A DNA stretch of 64,000 nucleotides from Candidatus Gastranaerophilales bacterium (GCA_944323155.1 CALURL010000001.1:179256-243255), one strand, 5' to 3'; counted from the first letter of the stretch, positions 54,099 through 63,172 are shown. Notes: a model not told the origin generated them from the letters alone. Made by a program: numbers and translations.

Positions 54099-54127
54099 TT
54101 GTCAAAAATTTTTGTTTGTATTATCAT
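54099..54127 (+). promoter_or_regulatory. Promoter of the 2-oxoacid:ferredoxin oxidoreductase operon
   Basis: TTGTCA (54099-54104), 17-nt spacer, TATCAT (54122-54127), 37 nt before the start. Confidence 0.6.
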
Positions 54128-54164
54128 GTAAAAGTACAATTATTAACCAAAGAAGGTGGAAAAT

Positions 54165-55268
54165 ATGGTAAACAAACTTATTAAAGAAGACACAAAAATG
54201 TTTTTAACCGGAAATGAAGTTTTGGCTTACGCAGCAAATGCTGCAGAGGCAGAATTCATGTATGGTTACCCGATTACACCGCAAAACGAAATTATGCACA
54301 CTTGGTGTAAATTACTTCCAAAAATGGAGGCAGGGTTCTTACAAACTGAAGATGAAATTTCTGCAGGATTCTCTACTATCGGCGGTATTTTAGCCGGAAA
54401 AAGAGCATTCACTGCAACAGCAGGCCCTGGTAACGTTATCATGCAGGACGCTCAGTCTATGGCTGAAATGATGAGAATACCTTTTGTTTGCGCTGTTATG
54501 CAAAGAGGCGGCCCATCTACTGCTACTGTTATCTACGCTCAACAAGAAACTAGATTGACATGCTTTGGCGGTAACGGTGAAGGTTTCAGAGTTGTTTACT
54601 CTACTGCAGGCCACCAGGATTTATACGATTACATGATTAAAGCTTTCAATACTGCATGGACTTACCGCTTCCCAACTTACGTATTGGCAGACGGTTATCA
54701 AGGTAAAATGAGAGAACCTGTTATGTTATATGATCCTGCTTCTCGCGGAATTAAAATGGTTCCAACTGAAAAATATCTTCTTGCAGATGGTAAAATCGGT
54801 GTTGACAGAAAATCTGCACACATGAGAAATACTTACAACATGGAAGAAGAATTGATGGAAGTTCTTGAAGGCTATCAAAAAGATTATGACAAAATGGCTG
54901 AAGAAATTGCTGAATACAAAGAATATAAAGCAGATGATGCAGAAATTCTTATCATTGCTCATGGTATTGTTGCTCGTTCTGCAGTTACAGCAATCGACCA
55001 ATTAAGAGCAAAAGGTATTAAAGTAGGCTTGTTCAGACCTATTACAATCAGACCTTTGGCTGTTAAACCTTTAAGAGAAGCAGTAAAAAGAGCTAAACAA
55101 GTTCTATTTACTGAATCTGCTAACGGTCAATTAGCTCAAATGGTATTGGAAAAACTTTACGGCTTACAAACACCATATTCAACATTATTCAAAATGGGTG
55201 TTGGCGTAACTGGCGATGATATCGTTAACAAAGTAGAAGCTATGGTTAAAGAACCGGCTACTGTGTAA
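54165..55268 (+). CDS. 2-oxoacid:ferredoxin oxidoreductase, alpha subunit
   Basis: Part of a four-subunit enzyme that turns 2-oxoacid and CoA into acyl-CoA, CO2 and reduced ferredoxin in anaerobes. The 367-residue subunit has the N-terminal pyrimidine-binding region MFLTGNEVLAYAANAAEAEFM and YGYPITPQNEI, the core ATAGPGNVIMQDAQS, and domain II (AEILIIAHGIVARSAV; GLFRPITIRPL). It is of the KorA/VorB size and type, with KGOR or VOR activity most likely. ATG 54165 follows GAAGGTGG (a GTG at 54156 is in frame). Codons favour GCT/GTT more than in the neighbours, suggesting high expression. A beta, gamma and ferredoxin subunit follow. Confidence 0.9.
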   Translation: MVNKLIKEDTKMFLTGNEVLAYAANAAEAEFMYGYPITPQNEIMHTWCKLLPKMEAGFLQTEDEISAGFSTIGGILAGKRAFTATAGPGNVIMQDAQSMAEMMRIPFVCAVMQRGGPSTATVIYAQQETRLTCFGGNGEGFRVVYSTAGHQDLYDYMIKAFNTAWTYRFPTYVLADGYQGKMREPVMLYDPASRGIKMVPTEKYLLADGKIGVDRKSAHMRNTYNMEEELMEVLEGYQKDYDKMAEEIAEYKEYKADDAEILIIAHGIVARSAVTAIDQLRAKGIKVGLFRPITIRPLAVKPLREAVKRAKQVLFTESANGQLAQMVLEKLYGLQTPYSTLFKMGVGVTGDDIVNKVEAMVKEPATV

Positions 55269-55314
55269 GCAGAGTATTTAAGACAATTAGAATTTAATTA
55301 AAAGGAGATAAATT

Positions 55315-56067
55315 ATGACAGAGGTATTAACATTACCACCAAATCTACCTAACGCTCAAAACGCAGAAGTTGGCGCTAGTAAATTCTGCCCTGGCTGCGG
55401 TCACGGTATGATTTTAAAATCATTAGCTTTCGCTATTGATGACTTAAATTTAAAAGAAAAAGCTGTTTTCGGTTGTGATATTGGATGTTCATTACTATCC
55501 TGGAATTACATGGACGTAGATACAGTTCAAACTCACCACGGTCGTACAACTCCTGTAATCTATGGTGTTACAAGAGCTAACCCGGAAGCAGTTGGTATTG
55601 CATATATGGGTGATGGCGGCGGTTTGGCTATCGGTGCTCAACACCTTGTTAACGCTGCTGTTCGCGGTGAAAAAATGCTAATTATTGTTGCTAACAACAC
55701 TAACTATGGTATGACAGGCGGTCAAATGTCACCGACTACAATGCCTGGTCAACGTACTGAAACTACACCTTACGGACGTGACTGCTCTGTTACAGGTAAA
55801 CCTGCTAAAGGTGCTGAAATGGTTGCTGCTATTGCTGACCATGAAAAATCTTACGTTGCTAGAGCTTCTGTTTCTAACTTAAGAAACTTAAGAAAAGTAT
55901 TCACTAAAGCTCTTAAAAACGTTGAAATGGGCGGTTTCTCTTTCGTAGAAGTTCTTTCACTTTGCCCTCTTAACTGGAGAACAAACAATGTTGACACTTG
56001 GGGCAGATTGAAAACAATGGAAGAATGTTTCGAAGTTAAAGAATTTCTTTCAAGAGAAGGTCTGTAA
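55315..56067 (+). CDS. 2-oxoacid:ferredoxin oxidoreductase, beta subunit
   Basis: Thiamine-diphosphate-binding subunit, 250 residues. It has FCPGCGHGMI at residues 23-32, the ThDP/Mg2+ motif GDGGGLAIGAQHLVNAAVRG (GDG...N about 98-125) and the ANNTNYGMTGGQMSPTT segment seen in KorB/VorA. A C-terminal conserved CPLNWRTNN is present. Start follows AAAGGAGAT. It lies 46 bp after the alpha subunit in the operon. Confidence 0.92.
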   Translation: MTEVLTLPPNLPNAQNAEVGASKFCPGCGHGMILKSLAFAIDDLNLKEKAVFGCDIGCSLLSWNYMDVDTVQTHHGRTTPVIYGVTRANPEAVGIAYMGDGGGLAIGAQHLVNAAVRGEKMLIIVANNTNYGMTGGQMSPTTMPGQRTETTPYGRDCSVTGKPAKGAEMVAAIADHEKSYVARASVSNLRNLRKVFTKALKNVEMGGFSFVEVLSLCPLNWRTNNVDTWGRLKTMEECFEVKEFLSREGL

Positions 56068-56097
56068 TTAGAACTAATTATAAGAAAGGTAAGAAAA

Positions 56098-56667
56098 ATG
56101 GCTAGAACAAAAATCGTATTAGCAGGTGAAGGCGGTCAAGGCGTTCAATCCGTTGCTAAAATTCTTGTAGAAGCCGGTTATGAAGCTGGTAAACAAGTAT
56201 TATATATTCCAAACTTCGGTGTAGAACAACGTGGTGGTGTTTCAATTGCATTCTGCCAAATCGCTGATGAAATAATCGGTGAACCTCGTTTTGCTAAAGG
56301 TGACATTGTTATTATGTTGTCTGATAGAGCAATCGACAGATGCGAAACTTACGTTGATGAAAATGCTACTGTAGTTTATGATTCTTCAGTTTGCACTAAA
56401 AAACCGACTTGCAAATGCAAAAAACTTATTGCAGTTGATGCAAATAAAATAGCTAACGAAGATCCTTCATTAGGTGCTCGTGTATTTAATATCATTATTT
56501 TAGGCGTGTTGCTTGCTGCAACTAACGTTCTTGCTATTGATGATATTAAAAACGCTATGGAACTTGCATTGAAGAAAAAATTCGACGCTAAACCTGAATT
56601 GAGAACTAAAAACCACAAAGCTCTTGAAGTTGGTATGGAATTAGTTAAAGAAAAAGCAAGTGTATAA
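56098..56667 (+). CDS. 2-oxoacid:ferredoxin oxidoreductase, gamma subunit
   Basis: CoA-binding domain III subunit, 189 residues. It starts VLAGEGGQGVQSVAKILVEAG, the typical opening of gamma subunits, then PNFGVEQRGGVSIAFCQI (the EXRGG CoA motif). The rest includes DIVIMLSDRAIDRC and a short C-terminal helix. Start follows AAGAAAGG. The Cys pair in the VCTKKPTCKCKK segment is unusual for the family and may be a species-specific insertion. Confidence 0.9.
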   Translation: MARTKIVLAGEGGQGVQSVAKILVEAGYEAGKQVLYIPNFGVEQRGGVSIAFCQIADEIIGEPRFAKGDIVIMLSDRAIDRCETYVDENATVVYDSSVCTKKPTCKCKKLIAVDANKIANEDPSLGARVFNIIILGVLLAATNVLAIDDIKNAMELALKKKFDAKPELRTKNHKALEVGMELVKEKASV

Positions 56668-56711
56668 CAGGTTTTGCACTAGATATAAAAGCAAGAAAGG
56701 TAGTAGATAAA

Positions 56712-56984
56712 ATGACAGAATTAAAATATAACGGATACAAAGTTGAAGGCGTAGGCAAAGGAAAAGCTGATTACTACGTATATACTGATCTTTGTAAAGG
56801 ATGCGGTCTTTGTATCGCTAAATGTCCTATGAATAAAAACGGTGAACAAACTTGTTTGAAATGGTCAAAAGAAGTTGGTTTATTCCAAACACCGGCAGTT
56901 GAACCAGATCCTAATGTTTGTATTGCTTGCGGAACATGCGCTTTAGTATGTCCTGACAGTGCAATCAGAATCGAAAAGAAATAA
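56712..56984 (+). CDS. 2-oxoacid:ferredoxin oxidoreductase, delta (ferredoxin) subunit
   Basis: 90-residue 2x[4Fe-4S] ferredoxin subunit. It has C-x2-C-x2-C-x3-CP at CKGCGLCIAKCP and a second CIACGTCALVCPDSAI. It transfers electrons from the active site to free ferredoxin. A longer gap between clusters (NKNGEQTCLKWSKEVGLFQT) carries an extra Cys. Start follows AAGAAAGGTAG. It is the last gene of the operon; a terminator follows. Confidence 0.93.
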   Translation: MTELKYNGYKVEGVGKGKADYYVYTDLCKGCGLCIAKCPMNKNGEQTCLKWSKEVGLFQTPAVEPDPNVCIACGTCALVCPDSAIRIEKK

Positions 56985-57005
56985 TAGGACAAAAATTTAT
57001 ATTAA

Positions 57006-57042
57006 TAGAGCCCCTTGTAATTTACAGAGGGCTCTATTTTTT
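57006..57042 (+). terminator. Terminator of the oxidoreductase operon
   Basis: Stem TAGAGCCC-cTTGTAA / TTTACA-gaGGGCTCTA followed by T5-6. Confidence 0.85.
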
Positions 57043-57114
57043 AGGTTAAAATAAATTTACTTGATGATTTAATTAAAATGTTTTTGGGAAAAATAAATAT
57101 ATAAGGAGAGTGGT

Positions 57115-57954
57115 TTGTCAGAAGCTTTTGAATTAAATTATACAGATTTTATTGAAAACATCATAAATCAAGTTGATAAAACAATTTCTGATGATTTGAA
57201 TGTTTTTGAAAAAAAATATGTAAAAAATTCAATAAAGAACTACACAACAATAGCCGCAAAATATTGTCTGCAAAGTGGAATTTATAAAGATGAATCTATT
57301 TTTGAATTAACAAGATTAATCGCAAAATGGACTTATCACAAATGTATTGATCTTATGAAATCTACAGTTCCGCAAAATTATTGGGATAGTATTTTATTAA
57401 AAATCAATTTTACAATATTTGAATTCTACAAAGCCGCTAAAATTAATGAATATTCATCCCAAAGATTATATTCTTTAATAGAGGAAGAAGTTAATCTTTG
57501 CTATAATGATTGCATTAATGAATTAAAGAATCGAAAACTAATTGATGAAGAAACATTTGCAACTGCTATTATGCAATCAAATGTAGATGATTTTTTGAGC
57601 GAAAAAGAATGTTTAAAAGAAAAATTATTCAGATATTTAAAACAATTATTCTCAATACTTGTGATATGCTGCGGCGGATTTATATGTTTTATGAATGCTG
57701 ATTTAAGCATAAATGAAATATTTTTTACAATATCAATAATTGCACTTGGCTGCTATATGCTTTATAGAAACGAAGTTGTTTCGCAGGGATTTTATTTATA
57801 CACAATTTTTTCAGCCCTAACAGCAATTCTTATCAGCAGTCAATTTATAGACAACGAAATACTTTCAGAGCTTCTCAAACTTTTAATTAGTGTTTACAGT
57901 GTTGGTAATATTGTCGGCTACAGATTTGGCGAAAAAAAGACAGAATTACTATAA
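57115..57954 (+). CDS. Putative membrane protein, unknown function
   Basis: A 279-residue protein with a soluble helical N-terminal part (about 180 residues; DFIENIINQVDKTISDDLN and so on) and a hydrophobic C-terminal third with about four membrane segments (LFSILVICCGGFICFM, EIFFTISIIALGCYML, GFYLYTIFSALTAILI, LLKLLISVYSVGNIVGY). The start is TTG 57115, 5 nt after GGAGAG. No domain is recognised. It is single, between a terminator and a convergent orphan gene. Confidence 0.7.
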   Translation: MSEAFELNYTDFIENIINQVDKTISDDLNVFEKKYVKNSIKNYTTIAAKYCLQSGIYKDESIFELTRLIAKWTYHKCIDLMKSTVPQNYWDSILLKINFTIFEFYKAAKINEYSSQRLYSLIEEEVNLCYNDCINELKNRKLIDEETFATAIMQSNVDDFLSEKECLKEKLFRYLKQLFSILVICCGGFICFMNADLSINEIFFTISIIALGCYMLYRNEVVSQGFYLYTIFSALTAILISSQFIDNEILSELLKLLISVYSVGNIVGYRFGEKKTELL

Positions 57955-58000
57955 ATTCTGTCTTTTTCCTAATTTTAACCTTCACACTTATCCAGAGGAA

Positions 58001-59029
58001 TTATTCATTTTCTTCGAAATTATCTATTTCTTGCTCAGCGTCATTAGAAATATTTTCTGCCTCACGTTTTGCTCTTATAGCATCAACTTTATCAATAACT
58101 TCCTGAGGCATATCAGATACTACACCATCTGCTAAAATAGCCATTTCTTTTTGGTTATTTAAATCTTGCATTAGAAAATCGTTTTTAGCCTCTAACGCAG
58201 CTTTTTCTAAAGAGGCTTTTTGAAGCATCATATTTTGCATAACAGCATAATCACTAATCTCACGGAGTCTTGCCCTAGAAAGATTGACTTGTTTTTCTTT
58301 CATTTTGTTGTAATTATCAACAAAAGCTGCTGCTTTTTCGTTAGCGCCATACAAAGAATTAGCTATACCGCCAAGCAGCAATGCTGCCGGAGACCAGTCA
58401 AGCGCAACCATTGAAGGTATCTTTATCCAATTTGGAGTCCGTTCTCCAAGTTTATTATATGCATTTTTCATAACATCAACAGGATTACTGTTATTTAATT
58501 TTTCTGCATATTTACCAACTTTAGAAGCAACCTTTTCTGTAAATTCCGGTGTAAATAATTTACCGGCTCTAGCAATACCAAAAGGGAGTGCTGTTAATGC
58601 TGCAATACCGGCTCCAAGTGCTGTCATAAAGGCTGCTGTTGGATGTTTTCTTTCAAAATTTCTTACATCCTGAGATTTTTCGGAAAGCTTATTACGAGCC
58701 AAACCTAACAGATTAATAGCAGCTAAAGCTGTTCCAAAAAATGCTGTAGCTTTTAAACCTTTAGCCATTCTACCTGCAACGCCCGAAATTTCTTTAGTAA
58801 ACAAAGTAGTATTAGATCTATCTGTTAAAAGAGCTGTTGCCACACCGGATGCTATTGGGGCTGAATAAATTAATAAATTTGTAATTCTTTTATTTTTCTT
58901 ATCATCAACCTGAGTGAGTGCTTTTTCGTAAGCTTTTTGCTGAATAAGTCTATCATCAAGTTTAATCATGGCATCAACTCTGTCTCTATGACCTTGAAAA
59001 GCCTGATTTGAAACTGATTGAACCTGCAT
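58001..59029 (-). CDS. Membrane-active orphan protein with N-terminal F-x-G tag
   Basis: A 342-residue protein starting MQVQSVSNQAFQGHRD, the tag found in three other orphans. It has several hydrophobic, Ala/Gly-rich stretches (ITNLLIYSAPIASGVATALL; ATAFFGTALAAINLLGLA; TAAFMTALGAGIAALTALPFG; SPAALLLGGIANSLYGA) and a charged helical C-terminal tail (KKASLEKAALEAKNDFLMQ in part). It could be a membrane-inserting or pore-type protein, or a large amphipathic structural one. Function unknown. Start follows AGGTGTG. It converges with the membrane gene at 57.1 kb. Confidence 0.65.
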   Translation of the reverse strand: MQVQSVSNQAFQGHRDRVDAMIKLDDRLIQQKAYEKALTQVDDKKNKRITNLLIYSAPIASGVATALLTDRSNTTLFTKEISGVAGRMAKGLKATAFFGTALAAINLLGLARNKLSEKSQDVRNFERKHPTAAFMTALGAGIAALTALPFGIARAGKLFTPEFTEKVASKVGKYAEKLNNSNPVDVMKNAYNKLGERTPNWIKIPSMVALDWSPAALLLGGIANSLYGANEKAAAFVDNYNKMKEKQVNLSRARLREISDYAVMQNMMLQKASLEKAALEAKNDFLMQDLNNQKEMAILADGVVSDMPQEVIDKVDAIRAKREAENISNDAEQEIDNFEENE

Positions 59030-59118
59030 TTACACACCTACACTTTCACATTTATTATACAATATTAAAAACAAAAAGTAAAATTTTTTGCTACTTGTGT
59101 CATATTTTGTTAAGTTTG

Positions 59119-59147
59119 TTTACAATAAATTTTATTTTTTATATGAT
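59119..59147 (+). promoter_or_regulatory. Promoter of mtaB (leaderless geometry)
   Basis: TTTACA (59119-59124), 17-nt spacer, TATGAT (59142-59147), then exactly 6 nt to ATG 59154. Confidence 0.65.
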
Positions 59148-59153
59148 ACAGAA

Positions 59154-60437
59154 ATGAGAAAATTTTACATCCACACAATGGGCTGTAAGTCCAATCAATT
59201 TGAAAGTTCTATAATTATAGAAAATTTAGAAAAAAACGGCTTGCGTCAAACAAATAAAATTGATGACGCTGATGTATATATTTTAAATTCCTGCACTGTC
59301 ACACACAAAAGTGACAATGAGGCATTGTATTTACTAAGAAATGTAAAGCATAAAAATCCTGATTGTATTACAGTTTTGACAGGCTGCCTTGCTCAAATTG
59401 AAAAAGAAAAACTACTTGAAAACGATTTTATTGATTACGTTATCGGTAATGATGAAAAATTACATATATTCGACTTTATAAACACAAATGAAAAATGCCA
59501 TGCTTCTGATATTATGCAGCTTTCAGAATTTAACAAAACAGTACTAATTGATACATCTAAGACACGTGCAAGTTTAAAAATTCAAGATGGCTGTGATAAT
59601 AGATGTTCATACTGCATAATACCTTTTGCAAGAGGGAAAAGCCGCAGTGCTGATGTTGAATTTATTTTAGAGCAGATAAATAACTTTTCAAAAAATGGCT
59701 TCAAGGAAGTTATTTTGACAGGAATTCACATCGGGCAGTGGGGCAAAGATATAGGACTTGAACTTTTAGATTTGCTAAAAGAAATTGAAAACAAAACTAC
59801 AATTGAGCGTTATAGACTTGGCTCGCTAAATCCGCTTGAAATTAACGATGAAATGTTGGAATTCTTAAAAAATTCAATAAAATTCTGCCCGCATTTCCAT
59901 TTGTCGCTTCAATCAGCCTGCAATAAAACTTTGCGTTCCATGAACAGGTTTTACACAGTTGAAAGCTATCTTGATTTAATCGAAAAGATTAATAATACTT
60001 TTGATTTGCCGTTTCTTGGAAGCGATATTATAACTGGCTTTGCAGGGGAAACTGATGATGATTTTGAAATAACTAGACAAAATCTTGAAAAATCCGGCTT
60101 ATCGCAAATTCATACCTTTCCGTATTCACTAAGAAAAGGCACTGTAGGAGCAAATTTCCTTGAACAGGTTGACGACAAAGTAAAAGAAAATAGAGCAGCT
60201 ATTGTTAAACAAATATCCAAAAATAAATTAAATAATTTTATAAATAAAAACATTAACCACGAATTTGAAGCATTAATAGAAAAACATCCTGATAAAAAAA
60301 CAGGAAATTTAAAAGGAATAACCAGAAATTATCTAACTGTAATACTGAATTCTAAAGATATATCACTTACAAATACTCTGCAAAAAATAAAAATTACCGA
60401 ATATAAAAACGATAAAATTTATGGTATTTTGATTTGA
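59154..60437 (+). CDS. mtaB: tRNA (N6-L-threonylcarbamoyladenosine-37) methylthiotransferase MtaB
   Basis: Radical-SAM enzyme that adds methylthio to t6A37 in tRNA. From ATG 59154 it has 427 residues: a UPF0004 domain with cluster Cys in HTMGCKSNQFES, NSCTVTHKSD and TGCLAQ, the radical-SAM motif CDNRCSYCIIPFARGKSRS (CxxxCxxC), the core LQSACNKTLRSMNRFYT and IITGFAGETDDDF, and a short TRAM-like tail. MtaB and not MiaB is favoured by GCKSNQFES and the compact tail. The first 22 codons of the longer frame (from 59088) precede a promoter and are not used. Stop is TGA. Confidence 0.9.
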   Translation: MRKFYIHTMGCKSNQFESSIIIENLEKNGLRQTNKIDDADVYILNSCTVTHKSDNEALYLLRNVKHKNPDCITVLTGCLAQIEKEKLLENDFIDYVIGNDEKLHIFDFINTNEKCHASDIMQLSEFNKTVLIDTSKTRASLKIQDGCDNRCSYCIIPFARGKSRSADVEFILEQINNFSKNGFKEVILTGIHIGQWGKDIGLELLDLLKEIENKTTIERYRLGSLNPLEINDEMLEFLKNSIKFCPHFHLSLQSACNKTLRSMNRFYTVESYLDLIEKINNTFDLPFLGSDIITGFAGETDDDFEITRQNLEKSGLSQIHTFPYSLRKGTVGANFLEQVDDKVKENRAAIVKQISKNKLNNFINKNINHEFEALIEKHPDKKTGNLKGITRNYLTVILNSKDISLTNTLQKIKITEYKNDKIYGILI

Positions 60438-60454
60438 ATGTGATTTGTATAACA

Positions 60455-60482
60455 AAAAAAGGCTCATATTAATGAGCCTTTT
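60455..60482. terminator. Bidirectional terminator between mtaB and the BI-1 gene
   Basis: Perfect stem AAAAGGCTCAT / ATGAGCCTTTT with loop ATTA, A-run before and T-run after. Confidence 0.88.
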
Positions 60483-60509
60483 AAAATATATTCGTTCAAT
60501 ATGCAACTT

Positions 60510-61244
60510 TTAATTTCTGCTTTGAACTTTAGCAAGAAGTCTTATGACTTCAAGATAAAGCCATACAAGAGTTAGCATTAACCCAAAAGCAGCATACCAT
60601 TCCATATTTTTAGGCAGCATATTATTTGCACCTTCTTCAATAAACCAGAAATCTTGAATTAACGCCATAGCCGCAATTCCAACAACAACAATGCTGAACA
60701 CAATACCAACAATTCCTGCTTCAAAAATTCCTGGAATACCTCTTCCGAAAAATGAAGCGATGAATTGTATTAAATATATTGCCGCAACTGACAGCATAGC
60801 TGTTAACAAAACAGCTTGAAATTTTTCAGTATAGCGTATTACACGAGCTTTGTATAACATAAGCATGACAAATGTAACAATAAAAGTTCCCGCAATAGCT
60901 TCCATGACTATTCCTTTCCAGGAAGCATTAAAATAATAAGAAATACTGCCTAAAAATAATCCTTCTGCAACAGAATAGACTGGAGACAAATATTTTGCAG
61001 TATTACCTCTTGAAAAAATAATTATTAATGAAACAATAAATGCAACAATAGCACCACCGACGCCAAGCATCATAGCTTTGTCTCCAAAGCCTGTTAATAA
61101 AAGATACCAGGTATAAGCAGCACCGCCAAATACACAGGCTAAAAGAATTAAAATTTTATTTATTGCCCCCGAAATCGTCATTGGTTCTGCATCAAGCACT
61201 CTCTCTTGTGCTGCAAAGTTATCATTTAATACAGGATTTGACAT
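60510..61244 (-). CDS. Bax inhibitor-1 / YccA-family membrane protein
   Basis: A 244-residue inner-membrane protein with seven hydrophobic segments. Family marks are the central SLGSISYYF-type loop LFLGSISYYFNASW, VLTAMLSVAAIYLIQFI and the C-terminal segment FWFIEEGANNMLPKNMEWYAAFGLMLTLVWLYLEVIRLL, in parts. Some members act as pH-sensitive Ca2+ leak channels or interact with FtsH. N-terminal residues 1-20 are a soluble tail. Start follows AAGGAAGGAG. It is single, between a terminator and a divergent ABC exporter. Confidence 0.9.
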   Translation of the reverse strand: MSNPVLNDNFAAQERVLDAEPMTISGAINKILILLACVFGGAAYTWYLLLTGFGDKAMMLGVGGAIVAFIVSLIIIFSRGNTAKYLSPVYSVAEGLFLGSISYYFNASWKGIVMEAIAGTFIVTFVMLMLYKARVIRYTEKFQAVLLTAMLSVAAIYLIQFIASFFGRGIPGIFEAGIVGIVFSIVVVGIAAMALIQDFWFIEEGANNMLPKNMEWYAAFGLMLTLVWLYLEVIRLLAKVQSRN

Positions 61245-61328
61245 AATTTACTCCTTCCTTTACCATGATAGTATTATATACTATTTTTTTGAATATAACA
61301 ACCTATTAATTATTTCTTAAGGATTACA

Positions 61329-63128
61329 ATGCGACTGGAAAATTTTTCAAAATTTATAAAATACTATGGAAAAGACAAATATAAACAAATATTCGGATTT
61401 TTAGTCTTATCACTAATTGCAGGTTTCTTAGAATTTATTGGAATTGCTTTAATATACCCTTTTATACTCCTAATTATTCAGCCTGACAAATTAAATTTAT
61501 CAGTTCATTACATAAAATTTATCCAGCATACTAATCATACACTAACTGCGCTTATTCTTGGTAGTGCTGTACTTGCTATATTTATATTCAAAAATATATT
61601 TATTATTTTTTCTCAATATATTCAAAATAAATTTGTATCAAATTGGAAAAGAGATATTACAAGAAAATTCATGCTTTATTACCTGTATGCTCCCTACAAA
61701 GATGTCATGAAAATTTCTAAGGCAGATAAGTTATACACACTTAATACTTTATGTAAACAAGCAATAGACGGTTTTATTTTTAGAGGCCTAAACCTTCTGA
61801 CTAACATAGTAATCATACTAATGGTAATTTTGCTGCTTATAATAAAATTTCCATTAGCAGCAGCTATTACAATTTGTTTTATTACTATAAGCATGATTTT
61901 GCAAAACAAATATTTCAAAAAACGTACTGCCATAATTGCCCAAAATTTAGCAGTTGAAAATAAAAAATATAACCAAACTATACTCGAAAATATTAGTAAT
62001 ATTAAAGAATTAAAAATTTTGTCAACAGAAAAAGTTTTTTACGACAATTACATTAAAAATGAAGATTCTTTCAGAGATATCCAAATATTGAATAACTTTT
62101 ATAATTCCATCCCTCCTTATATAGTTGAAATCTTAATAGTACTTTCACTCCTTGTTTTAGCAGGAATAATCTCATTACAAAACCTTACAGATAGCACAAA
62201 CTTAATTGCCTCATTCGCAATAATAGTTGCAGCTTTATTTAGAATAGCTCCTGCATTAAACAGGATTCAAACATCAATATTAAATATTAATGCATCACGT
62301 GATTTTGTAAAAAGAATTAATATTGAATATGAAAAATGTGATTTAGAACACTTTAAAATTTATGACTGTAAAAATACTGACAGGCTTGAATTTAAAGAAA
62401 AAATTGAGTTAAAAAATATTAATTTTTCTTATAATGATGAAAAACAAGTGATAAAAGATTTATCACTTGAAATAAATAGAGGAGATTTTATAGGAATAAT
62501 AGGGCTATCCGGCGCTGGAAAAAGTACACTTGCAGACATTATTATGGGACTGCTTCCGCCTCAGAAAGGTGAGATATTTGTTGACAATATAAAACTTACC
62601 CCCCAGAATTTTCCAATGTTCAAACATATCATAGGGTATGTACCGCAGCAAGTAAACTTAATAAATAGAAGCTTTAAAGAAAATGTAGCCTGGGGAATTC
62701 CAATAGAAAATATAGATGACAATGGGGTAATCAAAGCACTAAAAGCGGCACAGTTATATGACTTTGTCATGGAAACTAAAGAGGGGATAAACACTCCTGC
62801 AATATCCCCGCATAATGGTTTGTCTCAGGGCCAAAAACAACGACTAGCAATCGCAAGAGCTTTATATCGTGATCCTGAAATTATAATTTTTGATGAAGCA
62901 ACATCTTCACTTGACGTCAAGGTAGAAAGCGAAATAACAGACATGCTAACAAAATTTAGTAAATCAAAAACAATAATAGCAATAGCGCATAGACTTTCTA
63001 CCCTAAAAGCATGCAACAAACTGATATATATGAAAGACGGGCAGCTTATAGATACCGGGACATTTGAAGAATTATCTAAAAAATACCCAGACTTTGCAGC
63101 TCTGGTCAAATTATCTTCTTTAAAATAA
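61329..63128 (+). CDS. ABC exporter, fused membrane and ATPase domains (MsbA-like)
   Basis: A 599-residue half transporter. The N-terminal membrane domain (about residues 15-315, six helices) is followed by an ABC domain with Walker A GIIGLSGAGKST, Q-loop YVPQQVNL, signature LSQGQKQRLAIARAL (LSGGQ variant LSQGQ), Walker B IIIFDEATSSLD and H-switch IAHRLSTL. It resembles lipid, oligosaccharide or peptide exporters of the MsbA/PglK type; substrate is not clear. The membrane part is AT-rich and lysine-heavy. Start follows AAGGATTAC. A tRNA promoter begins directly after the stop. Confidence 0.9.
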   Translation: MRLENFSKFIKYYGKDKYKQIFGFLVLSLIAGFLEFIGIALIYPFILLIIQPDKLNLSVHYIKFIQHTNHTLTALILGSAVLAIFIFKNIFIIFSQYIQNKFVSNWKRDITRKFMLYYLYAPYKDVMKISKADKLYTLNTLCKQAIDGFIFRGLNLLTNIVIILMVILLLIIKFPLAAAITICFITISMILQNKYFKKRTAIIAQNLAVENKKYNQTILENISNIKELKILSTEKVFYDNYIKNEDSFRDIQILNNFYNSIPPYIVEILIVLSLLVLAGIISLQNLTDSTNLIASFAIIVAALFRIAPALNRIQTSILNINASRDFVKRINIEYEKCDLEHFKIYDCKNTDRLEFKEKIELKNINFSYNDEKQVIKDLSLEINRGDFIGIIGLSGAGKSTLADIIMGLLPPQKGEIFVDNIKLTPQNFPMFKHIIGYVPQQVNLINRSFKENVAWGIPIENIDDNGVIKALKAAQLYDFVMETKEGINTPAISPHNGLSQGQKQRLAIARALYRDPEIIIFDEATSSLDVKVESEITDMLTKFSKSKTIIAIAHRLSTLKACNKLIYMKDGQLIDTGTFEELSKKYPDFAALVKLSSLK

Positions 63129-63143
63129 AAATAAAAAAAGTAC

Positions 63144-63172
63144 TTTACAATAAAAATTTTTTATTTTATAAT
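63144..63172 (+). promoter_or_regulatory. Promoter of tRNA-Asn
   Basis: TTTACA (63144-63149), 17-nt spacer, perfect TATAAT (63167-63172), 60 nt before the tRNA. Confidence 0.7.
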
